Of a DNA stretch of 64,000 nucleotides, positions 30,912 to 42,924 are shown one piece after another. The notes beneath the pieces were generated by a model, which was not told the origin of the DNA, made no database searches, and saw nothing but the letters and a program-made list of their open reading frames with translations. The stretch is from assembly GCF_963576545.1 (NCBI RefSeq), contig NC_083645.1, forward strand, positions 5,853,430-5,917,429. The letters are read 5' to 3'. Position numbers and translations under genes: made by a program. The stretch's first letter is position 1, and each line of letters opens with the position of its first letter. The stretch comes from Limanda limanda. Taxonomy: Eukaryota; Chordata; Actinopteri; Pleuronectiformes; Pleuronectidae.

Positions 30912-31209
30912 CTTATACACTGAACCAGTTTCAGATGAAGACAGTCTATGGTTTCTTGGGTTTGCTTATCAGTTAAATCAACTGGACTTGGAGTTAAAGA
31001 TTGGCAAATGTGAAGCAATGTGCCTCAATGGGAAGGTGCACAGTGTTACCTTGTTTGAAAACGAGACTGGAGAGAAACTACCTCCTGCACGCTTCATTGG
31101 ACATTCCTTATGCTACAGAGCTTAGCTGGCTGTGGCAGTTTTGAACAACAAGAGATCTTCTTATAGTAGATCAGCTGCAAGTAGCCAATACATTCAACTG
31201 ACAGTCTTT

Positions 31210-31291
31210 TGGCAGTGGTGGGATTTGAACACACGCCTCCTAAGAGACTGGAGCCTTAATCCAGCGCCTTTGACCACTCGGCCACACTACC
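31210..31291 (-). tRNA. tRNA-Leu-AAG: tRNA-Leu (AAG), T-stem mismatch
   Basis: GAACACACG on the plus strand turns the T stem into GTGTG, leaving one mismatch and altering the first B-box base. First of five copies (31210, 48357, 53754, 57596, 63769; 50661 shares it as well). Confidence 0.78.
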
Positions 31292-31613
31292 GTTATGAAC
31301 TACTTTACCAAAACGAACCGGAGGCGTTCAGATGTATATTCCACTTTGATGACAATTGGACAATCAAATCGAAGACACATATGGAAGAACATTCAAAACT
31401 TCAAACACATACCCTGTGGGGGTATAAAGCAATTACTCAAGGTCCAAAGACCACAAAACTATCAGCCAAGTTAAGGGCTTCAACTCTTGGGTCTATTCTG
31501 TCAAATTTTCAATTTCAAAAGCCAAAGCAAGTCACTTTCAGCAGTAGGTGAGTTCATGTTCAGAAGGAAAGGGAAACATAACAGATAACATGGGAGTGGA
31601 TAAAGGATTGTTT

Positions 31614-31685
31614 TAGCAGAGGATGGTTTCGATCCATCGACCTCTGGGTTATGGGCCCAGCACGCTTCCGCTGCGCCACTCTGCT
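31614..31685 (-). tRNA. tRNA-iMet-CAT: initiator tRNA-Met, intact
   Basis: Unchanged. Confidence 0.96.
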
Positions 31686-31976
31686 CTTATACACTGAACC
31701 AGTTTCAGATGAACACAGTCTATGGTTTCTTGGGTTTGCTTATCAGTTAAATCAACTGGACTTGGAGGAAAAGATTGGCAAATGTGAAGCAATGTGCCTC
31801 AATGGGAAGGTGCACTGTGTTACCTTGTTTCAAAACGAGACTGGAGACAAAGTACCTCCTGCACGCTTCATTGGACATTCCTAATGCTGCAGAGCTTAGC
31901 TGGCTGTTGCGATCAACAAGAGATCTTCTTATAGTAGATCAGCTGCAAGTAGCCAATACATTCAACTGTAGTCTTT

Positions 31977-32058
31977 TGGCAGTGGTGGGATTTGAACCCA
32001 CGCCACCTAAGAGACTGGAGCCTTAATCCAGCACCTTTGACCACTTGGCCACACTACC
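31977..32058 (-). tRNA. tRNA-Leu-AAG: tRNA-Leu (AAG), variable-arm and D-arm changes
   Basis: Variable arm GCCACCTAAG, gene nt 13 G to A in the A box, and the G10-U wobble. Stems mostly pair. Confidence 0.82.
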
Positions 32059-32382
32059 GTTAGGAACTAGTTCTTACCTAAACGAACCGGAGGCGTTCAG
32101 ATGTATGTTCCACTTTGAAGACAATTGGACAATCGAATCGAAGACACATACGAAAGAACATTCAAAACTTCAAACACATAGCCAGTGGGGGTATAAAGCA
32201 ATTACTCAAGATCAAAAGACCACAAAACTATCAGCCAAGTTAAGGGCTTCAACTGTTGGGTCTATTCTGTCAAATTTTCAATTTCAAAAGCCAAAGCAAG
32301 TCACTTTCAGCAGGAGGTGAGTTCATGTTCAGAAGGAAAGGGAAACATAACAGATAACATGGGAGTGGATAAAGGATTGTTT

Positions 32383-32454
32383 TAGCAGAGGATGGTTTCG
32401 ATCCATCGACCTCTGGGTTATGGGCCCAGCACGCTTCCGCTGCGCCACTCTGCT
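32383..32454 (-). tRNA. tRNA-iMet-CAT: initiator tRNA-Met, intact
   Basis: Unchanged. Confidence 0.96.
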
Positions 32455-32752
32455 CTTATACACTGAACCAGTTTCAGATGAACACAGTCTATGGTTTCTT
32501 GGGTTTGCTTATCAGTTAAATCAACTGGACTTGGAGGAAAAGATTGGCAAATGTGAAGCAATGTGCCTCAATGGGAAGGTGCACAGTGTTACCTTGTTTG
32601 AAAACGAGACTGGAGAGAAACTACCTCCTGCACGCTTCATTGGACATTCCTTATGCTACAGAGCTTAGCTGGCTGTGGCAGTTTTGAACAACAAGAGATC
32701 TTCTTATAGTAGATCAGCTGCAAGTAGCCAATACATTCAACTGACAGTCTTT

Positions 32753-32834
32753 TGGCAGTGGTGGGATTTGAACCCACGCCTCCTAAGAGACTGGAGCCTT
32801 AATCCAGCACCTTTGACCACTCGGCCACACTACC
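32753..32834 (-). tRNA. tRNA-Leu-AAG: tRNA-Leu (AAG), G10-U wobble
   Basis: The D-stem change at gene nt 26 only. Confidence 0.92.
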
Positions 32835-33156
32835 GTTAGGAACTACTTTACCAAAACGAACCGGAGGCGTTCAGATGTATATTCCACTTTGATGACAATT
32901 GGACAATCAAATCGAAGACACATACGGAAGAACATTCAAAACTTCAAACACATACCCTGTGGGGGTATAAAGCAATTACTCAAGGTCCAAAGACCACAAA
33001 ACTATCAGCCAAGTTAAGGGCTTCAACTCTTGGGTCTATTCTGTCACATTTTCAACTTCAAAAGCCAAAGCAAGTCACTTTCAGCAGGTGGTGAGTTCAT
33101 GTTCAGAAGGAAAGGGAAACATAACAGATAACATGGGAGTGGATAAAGGATTCCTT

Positions 33157-33228
33157 TAGCAGAGGATGGTTGCGATCCATCGACCTCTGGGTTATGGGCC
33201 CAGCACGCTTCCGGTGCGCCACTCTGCT
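33157..33228 (-). tRNA. tRNA-iMet-CAT: initiator tRNA-Met, A58C and G15C
   Basis: A58, the site of the m1A mark that stabilises initiator tRNA, is C, and G15C is present. Likely unstable if made. Confidence 0.68.
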
Positions 33229-33526
33229 CTTATACACTAAACCAGTTTCAGATGAATACAGTCTATGGTTTCTTGGCTTTGCTTATCAGTTAAATTAACT
33301 GGAGTTGGAGGAAAAGATTGGCAAATGTGAAGCAATGTGCCTCAATGGGAAGGTGCACAGTGTTACCTTGTTTGAAAACAAGACTGGAGCGAAACTACCT
33401 CCTGGATGCTTCATTGGACATTCCTTATGCTGCAGAGCTTAGCTGGCTGTTGCAGTTTTGATCAACAAGAGATCTTCTTATGGTAGATCAGCTGCAAGTA
33501 CCCAATATATTCAAGTGACAGTCTTT

Positions 33527-33608
33527 TGGCAGTGGTGGGATTTGAACCCACGCCTCCTAAGAGACTGGAGCCTTAATCCAGCGCCTTTGACCACTCGGCC
33601 ACACTACC
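33527..33608 (-). tRNA. tRNA-Leu-AAG: tRNA-Leu (AAG), intact
   Basis: Unchanged body. Confidence 0.95.
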
Positions 33609-33930
33609 GTTAGGAACTACTTTACCAAAACGAACCGGAGGCGTTCAGATGTATATTCCACTTTGATGACAATTGGACAATCAAATCGAAGACACATACG
33701 GAAGAACATTCAAAACTTCAAACACATACCCTGTGGGGGTATAAAGCAACTACTCAAGGTCCAAAGACCACAAAACTATCAGCCAATTTAAGGGCTTCAA
33801 CTCTTGGGTCTATTCTGTCACATTTTCAACTTCAAAAGCCAAAGCAAGTCACTTTCAGCAGGAGGTGAGTTCATGTTCAGAAGGAAAGGGAAACATAACA
33901 GATAACATGGGAGTGGATAAAGGATTCCTT

Positions 33931-34002
33931 TAGGGGAGGATGGTTTCGATCCATCGACCTCTGGGTTATGGGCCCAGCACGCTTCCGGTGCGCCACTCTG
34001 CT
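33931..34002 (-). tRNA. tRNA-iMet-CAT: initiator tRNA-Met, damaged acceptor
   Basis: Duplicate of 12565 with U69C, G70C and G15C. Confidence 0.62.
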
Positions 34003-34300
34003 CTTATACACTAAACCAGTTTCAGATGAAGACAGTCTATGGTTTCTTGGCTTTGCTTATCAGTTAAATTACCTGGAGTTGGAGGAAAAGATTGGCAAAT
34101 GTGAAGCAATGTGCCTCAATGGGAAGGTGCACAGTGTTACCTTGTTTGAAAACAAGACTGGAGCGAAACTACCTCCTGGACGCTTCATTGGACATTCCTT
34201 ATGCTGCAGAGCTTAGCTGGCTGTTGCAGTTTTGATCAACAAGAGATCTTCTTATGGTAGATCAGCTGCAAGTACCCAATATATTCAACTGACAGTCTAC

Positions 34301-34382
34301 TGGCAGTGGTGGGATTTGAACCCACACCTCCTAAGAGACTGGAGCCTTAATCCAGCGCCTTTGACCACTCGGCCACACTACC
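34301..34382 (-). tRNA. tRNA-Leu-AAG: tRNA-Leu (AAG), near-intact
   Basis: Duplicate of 12935. Confidence 0.9.
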
Positions 34383-34706
34383 GTTGTGAACTAGTTTTTA
34401 CCAAAACAAACCGGAGGCGTTCAGATGTATATTCCACTTTGATGACAATTGGACAATCAAATCAAAGACACATACGGAAGAACATTCGAAACTTCAAACA
34501 CATACCCTGCGGGGGTATAAAGCAATTACTCAAGGTCAAAAGACCACAAAACTATCAGCCAAGTTAAGGGCTTCAAATCTTGGGTCTATTCTGTCACATT
34601 TTCAACTTCAAAAGCCAAAGCAAGTCACTTTCAGCAGGTGGTGAGTTCATGTTCAGAAGGAAAGGGAAACATAACAGATAACATGGGAGTGGATAAAGGA
34701 TTCCTT

Positions 34707-34778
34707 TAGCAGAGGATGGTTTCGATCCATCGACCTCTGGGTTATGGGCCCAGCACGCTTCCGCTGCGCCACTCTGCT
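34707..34778 (-). tRNA. tRNA-iMet-CAT: initiator tRNA-Met, intact
   Basis: Duplicate of 13341 with the same divergent 5' flank. Confidence 0.95.
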
Positions 34779-35076
34779 CTTATACATTGGACAAGTTTCA
34801 AATGAAGACAGTCTATGGTTTCTTGGGTTTGCTTATCAGTTAAATTAACTGGACTTGGAGGAAAAAAATGGTACATGTGAAGCAATGTTCCTCAATGGGA
34901 AGGTGCACAGTGTTACCTTGTTTGAAAACGATACTGGAGAGAAACTACCTCCTGCACGCTTCATTGGACATTCCTTATGCTACAGAGCTTAGCTGGCTGT
35001 GGCAGTTTTGAACAACAAGAGATCTTCTTATAGTAGATCAGCTGCAAGTAGCCAATACATTCAACTGACAGTCTTT

Positions 35077-35133
35077 TGGCAGTGAGAGACTGGAGCCTTA
35101 ATCCAGCGCATTTGAACAATCGGCCACACTACC
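35077..35133 (-). pseudogene. tRNA-Leu lacking the T arm
   Basis: Duplicate of 13711 with the same 25-nt loss. Confidence 0.85.
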
Positions 35134-35551
35134 GTTAGGAACTACTTTACCAAAATGAACCGGAGGCGTTCATATGTATGTTCCAATATGAAGACAATTA
35201 GACAATCAAATCGAAGACACATACGGAAGAACATTCAACACTTCAAACACATAGCCAGTGGGGGTATAAAGCAATTACTCAAGATCAAAAGACCACAAAA
35301 CTATCAGCCAAGTTAAGGGCTTCAACTCTTGGGTCTATTCTGTCACATTTTCAACTTCAAAAGCCAAAGCAAGTCACTTTCAGCAGGTGGTGAGTTCATG
35401 TTCAGAAGGAAAGGGAAACATAACAGACACACGTTTCATTGGACATTCCTTATGCTACAGAGCTTAGCTTCTTGGTATAGTTTTGAACAACAAGAGATCT
35501 TCTTATAGTAGATCAGCTGCAAGTAGCCAATACATTCATCGGACAGTCTTT
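35134..35551. other. initiator-less spacer (418 bp)
   Basis: Deletion junction near 35426; duplicate of 13768-14185. Confidence 0.9.
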
Positions 35552-35633
35552 TGGCAGTGGTGGGATTTGAACCCACGCCTACTGAGAGACTGGAGCCTAA
35601 ATCCAGCGCCTTTGACCACTCGGCCACACTACC
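35552..35633 (-). tRNA. tRNA-Leu-TAG: tRNA-Leu (TAG), variable-arm variant
   Basis: Duplicate of 14186. Confidence 0.88.
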
Positions 35634-35957
35634 GTTAGGAACTAGTTTTTACCAAAACGAACCGGAGGCGTTCAGATGTATGTTCCACTTTGAAGACAAT
35701 TGGACAATCGAATCGAAGACACATACGAAAGAACATTCAAAACTTCAAACACATAGCCAGTGGGGGTATAAAGCAATTACTCAAGATCAAAAGACCACAA
35801 AACTATCAGCCAAGTTAAGGGATTCAACTGTTGGGTCTATTCTGTCAAATTTTCAATTTCAAAAGCCAAAGCAAGTCACTTTCAGCAGTAGGTGAGTTTA
35901 TGTTCAGAAGGAAAGGGAAACATAGCAGATAACATGGGAGTGGATAAAGGATTGTTT

Positions 35958-36029
35958 TAGTAGAGGATGGTTTCGATCCATCGACCTCTGGGTTATGGGC
36001 CCAGCACGCTTATGCTGCGCCACTCTGCT
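35958..36029 (-). tRNA. tRNA-iMet-CAT: initiator tRNA-Met, G18A/G19U with G70A
   Basis: Duplicate of 14592. Confidence 0.7.
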
Positions 36030-36327
36030 CTTATACACTGAACCAGTTTCAGATGAACACAGTCTATGGTTTCTCGGGTTTGCTTATCAGTTAAATCAAC
36101 TGGACTTGGAGGAAAAGATTGGCAAATGTGAAGCAATGTGCCTCAATGGGAAGGTGCACAGTGTTACCTTGTTTGAAAACGAGACTGGAGAGAAACTACC
36201 TCCTGCACGAATCATTGGAAATTCCTTATGCTACAGAGCTTAGCTTCTTGTTATAGTTTTGAACAACAAGATATCTTCTTATAGTAGATCAGCTGCAAGT
36301 AGCCTATACATTCAACTGACAGTCTTT

Positions 36328-36348
36328 TGGCAGTGGTGGGATTTGAAC
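36328..36348 (-). pseudogene. tRNA-Leu fragment (3' end)
   Basis: Only 21 nt remain. At 36348 the gene is joined to CTGGAGAGAAACTACC of spacer B, so the next initiator is missing too and the following Leu gene lies 163 bp on. Confidence 0.85.
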
Positions 36349-36490
36349 TGGAGAGAAACTACCTCCTGCACGAATCATTGGAAATTCCTTATGCTACAGA
36401 GCTTAGCTTCTTGTTATAGTTTTGAACAACAAAATATCTTCTTATAGTAGATCAGCTGCAAGTAGCCAATACATTCAACTGACAGTCTTT

Positions 36491-36572
36491 TGGCAGTGGT
36501 GGGATTTGAACCCACGCCTCCTAAGAGACTGGAGCCTTAATCCAACGCCTTTGACCACTCGGCCACACTACC
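36491..36572 (-). tRNA. tRNA-Leu-AAG: tRNA-Leu (AAG), anticodon-stem wobble
   Basis: First anticodon-stem base C to T, giving a U-G pair. Confidence 0.9.
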
Positions 36573-36896
36573 GTTAGGAACTAGTTTTTACCAAAACAAT
36601 CCGGAGGCGTTCAGATGTATATTCCACTTTGATGACAATTGGACAATCAAATCGAAGACACATACGGAAGAACATTGGAAACTTCAAACACATACCCTGT
36701 GGGGGTATAAAGCAATTACTCAAGGTCCAAAGACCACAAAACTATCAGCCAAGTTAAGGGATTCAACTGTTGGGTCTATTCTGTCAAATTTTCAATTTCA
36801 AAAGCCAAAGCAAGTCACTTTCAGCAGTAGGTGAGTTTATGTTCAGAAGGAAAGGGAAACATAGCAGATAACATGGGAGTGGATAAAGGATTGTTT

Positions 36897-36968
36897 TAGT
36901 AGAGGATGGTTTCGATCCATCGACCTCTGGGTTATGGGCCCAGCACGCTTATGCTGCGCCACTCTGCT
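36897..36968 (-). tRNA. tRNA-iMet-CAT: initiator tRNA-Met, G18A/G19U with G70A
   Basis: Subtype member whose spacer A is a hybrid (CATACCCTGTG on the left, GGGATTCAACTG on the right). Confidence 0.7.
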
Positions 36969-37266
36969 CTTATACACTGAACCAGTTTCAGATGAACACA
37001 GTCTATGGTTTCTCGGGTTTGCTTATCAGTTAAATCAACTGGACTTGGAGGAAAAGATTGGCAAATGTGAAGCAATGTGCCTCAATGGGAAGGTGCACAG
37101 TGTTACCTTGTTTGAAAACGAGACTGGAGAGAAACTACCTCCTGCACGAATCATTGGAAATTCCTTATGCTACAGAGCTTAGCTTCTTGTTATAGTTTTG
37201 AACAACAAGATATCTTCTTATAGTAGATCAGCTGCAAGTAGCCTATACATTCAACTGACAGTCTTT

Positions 37267-37348
37267 TGGCAGTGGTGGGATTTGAACCCACGCCTCCTAA
37301 GAGACTGGAGCCTTAATCCAGCGCCTTTGACCACTCGGCCACACTACC
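37267..37348 (-). tRNA. tRNA-Leu-AAG: tRNA-Leu (AAG), intact
   Basis: Unchanged body. Confidence 0.95.
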
Positions 37349-37672
37349 GTTAGGAACTAGTTTTTACCAAAACAATCCGGAGGCGTTCAGATGTATATTC
37401 CACTTTGATGACAATTGGACAATCAAATCGAAGACACATACGGAAGAACATTGGAAACTTCAAACACATACCCTGTGGGGGTATAAAGCAATTACTCAAG
37501 GTCCAAAGACCACAAAACTATCAGCCAAGTTAAGGGCTTCAACTCTTGGGTCTATTCTGTCACATTTTCAACTTCAAAAGCCAAAGCAAGTCACTTTCAG
37601 CAGGTGGTGAGTTCATGTTCAGAAGGAAAGGGAAACATAACAGATAACATGGGAGTGGATAAAGGATTCCTT

Positions 37673-37744
37673 TAGCAGAGGATGGTTTCGATCCATCGAC
37701 CTCTGGGTTATGGGCCCAGCACGCTTCCGCTGCGCCACTCTGCT
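37673..37744 (-). tRNA. tRNA-iMet-CAT: initiator tRNA-Met, intact
   Basis: Unchanged; 15368-type spacer B. Confidence 0.96.
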
Positions 37745-38042
37745 CTTATACACTGAACCAGTTTCAGATGAAGACAGTCTATGGTTTCTTGGGTTTGGTT
37801 ATCAGTTACATTAACTGGACATGGAGGAAAATATTGGCAAATGTGAAGCAATGTTCCTCAATCGGAAGGTGCACAGTGTTACCTTGTTTGAAAACGAGAC
37901 TGGAGAGAAACTACCTCCTGCACGAATCATTGGAAATTCCTTATGCTACAGAGCTTAGCTTCTTGTTATAGTTTTGAACAACAAAATATCTTCTTATAGT
38001 AGATCAGCTGCAAGTAGCCAATACATTCAACTGACAGTCTTT

Positions 38043-38124
38043 TGGCAGTGGTGGGATTTGAACCCACGCCTCCTAAGAGACTGGAGCCTTAATCCAGCGC
38101 CTTTGACCACTCGGCCACACTATC
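38043..38124 (-). tRNA. tRNA-Leu-AAG: tRNA-Leu (AAG), G2A
   Basis: An A2-C71 mismatch only, as in 20622. Confidence 0.8.
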
Positions 38125-38448
38125 GTTCGGAACTAGTTTTTACCAAAACGAACCGGAGGCGTTCAGATGTATGTTCCACTTTGAAGACAATTGGACAATC
38201 AAATCGAAGACACATACGGAAGAACATTCAAAACTTCAAACACAAAGCCAGTGGGGGTATAAAGCAATTACTCAAGATCAAAAGACCACAAAACTACTAG
38301 CCAAGTTAACGGCTTCAACTGTTGAGTCTATTCTGTCAAATTTTCAATTTCAAAAGCCAAAGCAAGTCACTTTCAGCAGGAGGTGAGTTCATGTTCAGAA
38401 GGAAAGGGAAACATAACAGATAACATGGGAGTGGATAAAGGCTTGTTT

Positions 38449-38520
38449 TAGCAGAGGATGGTTTCGATCCATCGACCTCTGGGTTATGGGCCCAGCACGC
38501 TTCCGCTGCGCCACTCTGCT
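38449..38520 (-). tRNA. tRNA-iMet-CAT: initiator tRNA-Met, intact
   Basis: Unchanged; CTTG flank mark; counterpart of 18974. Confidence 0.96.
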
Positions 38521-38818
38521 CTTATACACTGAACCAGTTTCAGATGAACACAGTCTATGGTTTCTTGGGTTTGCTTATCAGTTAAATCAACTGGACTTGG
38601 AGTTAAAGATTGGCAAATGTGAAGCAATGTGCCTAAATGGGAAGGTGCACAGTGTTACCTTGTTTGAAAACGAGACTGGAGAGAAACTACCTCCTGCACG
38701 CTTCATTGGACATTGCTTATGCTACATAGCTTAGCTGGCTGTTGCAGTTTTGAATAACAAGAGATCCTATTATAGTACATCAGCTGCAAGTAGCCAATAC
38801 ATTCAACTGACAGTCTTT

Positions 38819-38900
38819 TGGCAGTGGTGGGATTTGAACCCACGCCTCCTTAGAGACTGGAGCCTTAATCCAGCACCTTTGACCACTCGGCCACACTACC
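38819..38900 (-). tRNA. tRNA-Leu-AAG: tRNA-Leu (AAG), CCTTAG variable arm
   Basis: Same body as 18066. Confidence 0.9.
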
Positions 38901-39320
38901 GTTAGGAACTAGTTCTTACCTAAACGAACCGGAGGCGTTCAGATGTATATTCCACTTTGATGACAATTAGACAATCAAATCGAAGACACATACGGAAGAA
39001 CATTCAACACTTCAAACACATAGCCAGTGGGGGTATAAAGCAATTACTCAAGATCAAAAGACCACAAAACTATCAGCCAAGTTAAGGGCTTCAACTCTTG
39101 GGTCTATTCTGTCACATTTTCAACTTCAAAAGCCAAAGCAAGTCACTTTCAGCAGGTGGTGAGTTCATGTTCAGAAGGAAAGGGAAACATAACAGACACA
39201 CGTTTCATTGGACATTCCTTATGCTACAGAGCTTAGCTTCTTGGTATAGTTTTGAACAACAAGAGATCTTCTTATAGTAGATCAGCAGCAAGTAGCCAAT
39301 ACATTCATCGGACAGTCTTT
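38901..39320. other. initiator-less spacer (420 bp)
   Basis: Deletion junction near 39195. Confidence 0.9.
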
Positions 39321-39402
39321 TGGCAGTGGTGGGATTTGAACCCACGCCTCCTGAGAGACTGGAGCCTAAATCCAGCGCCTTTGACCACTCGGCCACACTA
39401 CC
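39321..39402 (-). tRNA. tRNA-Leu-TAG: tRNA-Leu (TAG), intact
   Basis: Same as 385-466. Its counterpart at 19846 has the CCTACTGAG arm, so the two have diverged or converted since duplication. Confidence 0.92.
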
Positions 39403-39726
39403 GTTAGGAACTAGTTTTTACCAAAACGAACCAGAGGTGTTCAGATGTATATTCCACTTTGATGACAATTGGACAATCAAATCGAAGACACATACGGAAG
39501 AACATTCGAAACTTCAAACACATACCCTGCGGGGGTATAAAGCAATTACTCAAGGTCAAAAGACCACTAAACTATCAGCCAAGTTAAGGGCTTTAACTCT
39601 TGGGTCTATTCTTTCACATTTTCAACTTCAAAAGCCAAAGCAAGTCACTTTCAGCAGGTGGTGAGTTCATGTTCAGAAGGAAAGGGAAACATAACAGATA
39701 ACATGGGAGTGGATAAAGGATTCCTT

Positions 39727-39798
39727 TAGCAGAGGATGGTTTCGATCCATCGACCTCTGGGTTATGGGCCCAGCACGCTTCCGCTGCGCCACTCTGCT
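39727..39798 (-). tRNA. tRNA-iMet-CAT: initiator tRNA-Met, intact
   Basis: Counterpart of 20252, unchanged. Confidence 0.96.
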
Positions 39799-40096
39799 CT
39801 TATACACTGAACCAGTTTCAGATGAAGACAGTCTATGGTTTCTTGGGTTTGGTTATCAGTTACATTAACTGGACATGGAGGAAAATATTGGCAAATGTGA
39901 AGCAATGTTCCTCAATCGGAAGGTGCACAGTGTTACCTTGTTTGAAAACGAGACTGGAGAGAAACTACCTCCTGCACGAATCATTGGAAATTCCTTATGC
40001 TACAGAGCTTAGCTTCTTGTTATAGTTTTGAACAACAAAATATCTTCTTATAGTAGATCAGCTGCAAGTAGCCAATACATTCAACTGACAGTCTTT

Positions 40097-40178
40097 TGGC
40101 AGTGGTGGGATTTGAACCCACGCCTCCTAAGAGACTGGAGCCTTAATCCAGCGCCTTTGACCACTCGGCCACACTATC
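40097..40178 (-). tRNA. tRNA-Leu-AAG: tRNA-Leu (AAG), G2A
   Basis: Counterpart of 20622. Confidence 0.8.
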
Positions 40179-40502
40179 GTTCGGAACTAGTTTTTACCAA
40201 AACGAACCGGAGGCGTTCAGATGTATGTTCCACTTTGAAGACAATTGGACAATCAAATCGAAGACACATACGGAAGAACATTCAAAACTTCAAACACAAA
40301 GCCAGTGGGGGTATAAAGCAATTACTCAAGATCAAAAGACCACAAAACTACTAGCCAAGTTAACGGCTTCAACTGTTGAGTCTATTCTGTCAAATTTTCA
40401 ATTTCAAAAGCCAAAGCAAGTCACTTTCAGCAGGAGGTGAGTTCATGTTCAGAAGGAAAGGGAAACATAACAGATAACATGGGAGTGGATAAAGGCTTGT
40501 TT

Positions 40503-40574
40503 TAGCAGAGGATGGTTTCAATCCATCGACCTCTGGGTTATGGGCCCAGCACGCTTCCGCTGCGCCACTCTGCT
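40503..40574 (-). tRNA. tRNA-iMet-CAT: initiator tRNA-Met, C56U
   Basis: C56, which pairs with G19 in the elbow and is a key B-box base, is U. Unique; the counterpart at 21028 is intact. Confidence 0.78.
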
Positions 40575-40872
40575 CTTATACACTGAACCAGTTTCAGATG
40601 AACACAGTCTATGGTTTCTTGGGTTTGCTTATCAGTTAAATCAACTGGATTTGGAGTTAAAGATTGGCAAATGTGAAGCAATGTGCCTAAATGGGAAGGT
40701 GCACAGTGTTACCTTGTTTGAAAACGAGACTGGAGAGAAACTACCTCCTGCACGCTTCATTGGACATTGCTTATGCTACATAGCTTAGCTGGCTGTTGCA
40801 GTTTTGAATAACAAGAGATCCTATTATAGTACATCAGCTGCAAGTAGCCAATACATTCAACTGACAGTCTTT

Positions 40873-40954
40873 TGGCAGTGGTGGGATTTGAACCCACGCC
40901 TCCTTAGAGACTGGAGCCTTAATCCAGCACCTTTGACCACTCGGCCACACTACC
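40873..40954 (-). tRNA. tRNA-Leu-AAG: tRNA-Leu (AAG), CCTTAG variable arm
   Basis: Counterpart of 21398. Confidence 0.9.
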
Positions 40955-41278
40955 GTTAGGAACTAGTTCTTACCTAAACGAACCGGAGGCGTTCAGATGT
41001 ATGTTCTACTTTGAAGACAATTGGACAATCGAATCGAAGACACATACGAAAGAACATTCAAAACTTCAAACACATAGCCAGTGGGGGTATAAAGCAATTA
41101 CTCAAGATCAAAAGACCACAAAACTATCAGCCAAGTTAAGGGCTTCAACTGTTGGGTCTATTCTGTCAAATTTTCAATTTCAAAAGCCAAAGCAAGTCAC
41201 TTTCAGCAGGAGGTGAGTTCATGTTCAGAAGGAAAGGGAAACATAACAGATAACATGGGAGTGGATAAAGGATTGTTT

Positions 41279-41350
41279 TAGCAGAGGATGGTTTCGATCC
41301 ATCGACCTCTGGGTTATGGGCCCAGCACGCTTCCGCTGCGCCACTCTGCT
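41279..41350 (-). tRNA. tRNA-iMet-CAT: initiator tRNA-Met, intact
   Basis: Counterpart of 21804 without the G18U change. Confidence 0.96.
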
Positions 41351-41648
41351 CTTATACACTGAACCAGTTTCAGATGAACACAGTCTATGGTTTCTTGGGT
41401 TTGCTTATCAGTTAAATCAACTGGACTTGGAGGAAAAGATTGGCAAATGTGAAGCAATGTGCCTCAATGGGAAGGTGCACAGTGTTACCTTGTTTGAAAA
41501 CGAGACTGGAGAGAAACTACCTCCTGCACGCTTCATTGGACATTCCTTATGCTACAGAGCTTAGCTGGCTGTGGCAGTTTTGAACAACAAGACATCTTCT
41601 TATAGTAGATCAGCTGCAAGTAGCCAATACATTCAACTGACAGTCTTT

Positions 41649-41730
41649 TGGCAGTGGTGGGATTTGAACCCACGCCTCCTAAGAGACTGGAGCCTTAATC
41701 CAGCGCCTTTGACCACTCGGCCACACTACC
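41649..41730 (-). tRNA. tRNA-Leu-AAG: tRNA-Leu (AAG), intact
   Basis: Counterpart of 22174. Confidence 0.95.
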
Positions 41731-42148
41731 GTTAGGAACTACTTTACCAAAACGAACCGGAGGCGTTCAGATGTATATTCCACTTTGATGACAATTAGAC
41801 AATCAAATCGAAGACACATACGGAAGAACATTCAACACTTCAAACACATAGCCAGTGGGGGTATAAAGCAATTACTCAAGATCAAAAGACCACAAAACTA
41901 TCAGCCAAGTTAAGGGCTTCAACTCTTGGGTCTATTCTGTCACATTTTCAACTTCAAAAGCCAAAGCAAGTCACTTTCAGCAGGTGGTGAGTTCATGTTC
42001 AGAAGGAAAGGGAAACATAACAGACACACGTTTCATTGGACATTCCTTATGCTACAGAGCTTAGCTTCTTGGTATAGTTTTGAACAACAAGAGATCTTCT
42101 TATAGTAGATCAGCAGCAAGTAGCCAATACATTCATCGGACAGTCTTT
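41731..42148. other. initiator-less spacer (418 bp)
   Basis: Deletion junction near 42023, the last of nine. Confidence 0.9.
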
Positions 42149-42230
42149 TGGCAGTGGTGGGATTTGAACCCACGCCTCCTGAGAGACTGGAGCCTAAATC
42201 CAGCGCCTTTGACCACTCGGCCACACTACC
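42149..42230 (-). tRNA. tRNA-Leu-TAG: tRNA-Leu (TAG), intact
   Basis: Last TAG copy in the window; the remaining 21.8 kb has AAG only. Confidence 0.92.
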
Positions 42231-42554
42231 GTTAGGAACTAGTTTTTACCAAAACGAACCAGAGGTGTTCAGATGTATATTCCACTTTGATGACAATTGG
42301 ACAATCAAATCGAAGACACATACGGAAGAACATTCGAAACTTCAAACACATACCCTGCGGGGGTATAAAGCAATTACTCAAGGTCAAAAGACCACTAAAC
42401 TATCAGCCAAGTTAAGGGCTTTAACTCTTGGGTCTATTCTTTCACATTTTCAACTTCAAAAGCCAAAGCAAGTCACTTTCAGCAGGTGGTGAGTTCATGT
42501 TCAGAAGGAAAGGGAAACATAACAGATAACATGGGAGTGGATAAAGGATTCCTT

Positions 42555-42626
42555 TAGCAGAGGATGGTTTCGATCCATCGACCTCTGGGTTATGGGCCCA
42601 GCACGCTTCCGCTGCGCCACTCTGCT
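42555..42626 (-). tRNA. tRNA-iMet-CAT: initiator tRNA-Met, intact
   Basis: Counterpart of 23080. Confidence 0.96.
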
Positions 42627-42924
42627 CTTATACACTGAACCAGTTGCAGATGAACACAGTCTATGGTTTCTTGGGTTTGCTTATCAGTTAAATCAACTGG
42701 ACTTGGAGGAAAATATTGGCAAATGTGAAGCAATGTTCCTCAATGGGAAGGTGCACAGTGTTACCTTGTTTGAAAACGAGACTGGAGAGAAACTACCTCA
42801 TGCACGCTTCATTGGACATTCCTTATGCTACATAGCTTAGCTGGCTGTTGCAGTTTTGAATTACAAGAGATCTTCTAATAGTAGATCAGCTGCAAGTAGC
42901 CAATACATTCAACTGACCGTCTTT

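Larger units (their letters stand above)
30000..32060. repeat. 2-kb duplicated segment, copy 1
   Basis: Matches about 47147-49207 at offset 17,147, including the Leu copies with a disrupted T stem (31210 and 48357) and the Leu copies with a changed variable arm (31977 and 49124). Confidence 0.85.
33651..36348. repeat. 2.7-kb duplicated segment, copy 2
   Basis: Copy of about 12285-14982. It ends abruptly inside the Leu gene at 36328, where the sequence jumps to a spacer B position. Confidence 0.85.

Noticed and set aside
31132..31551. 139-residue open frame, among the longest in the window
   Set aside because: It spans spacer B, the antisense of a Leu gene and spacer A. It is open only because of the 2-bp shorter flank, and copies elsewhere are interrupted.
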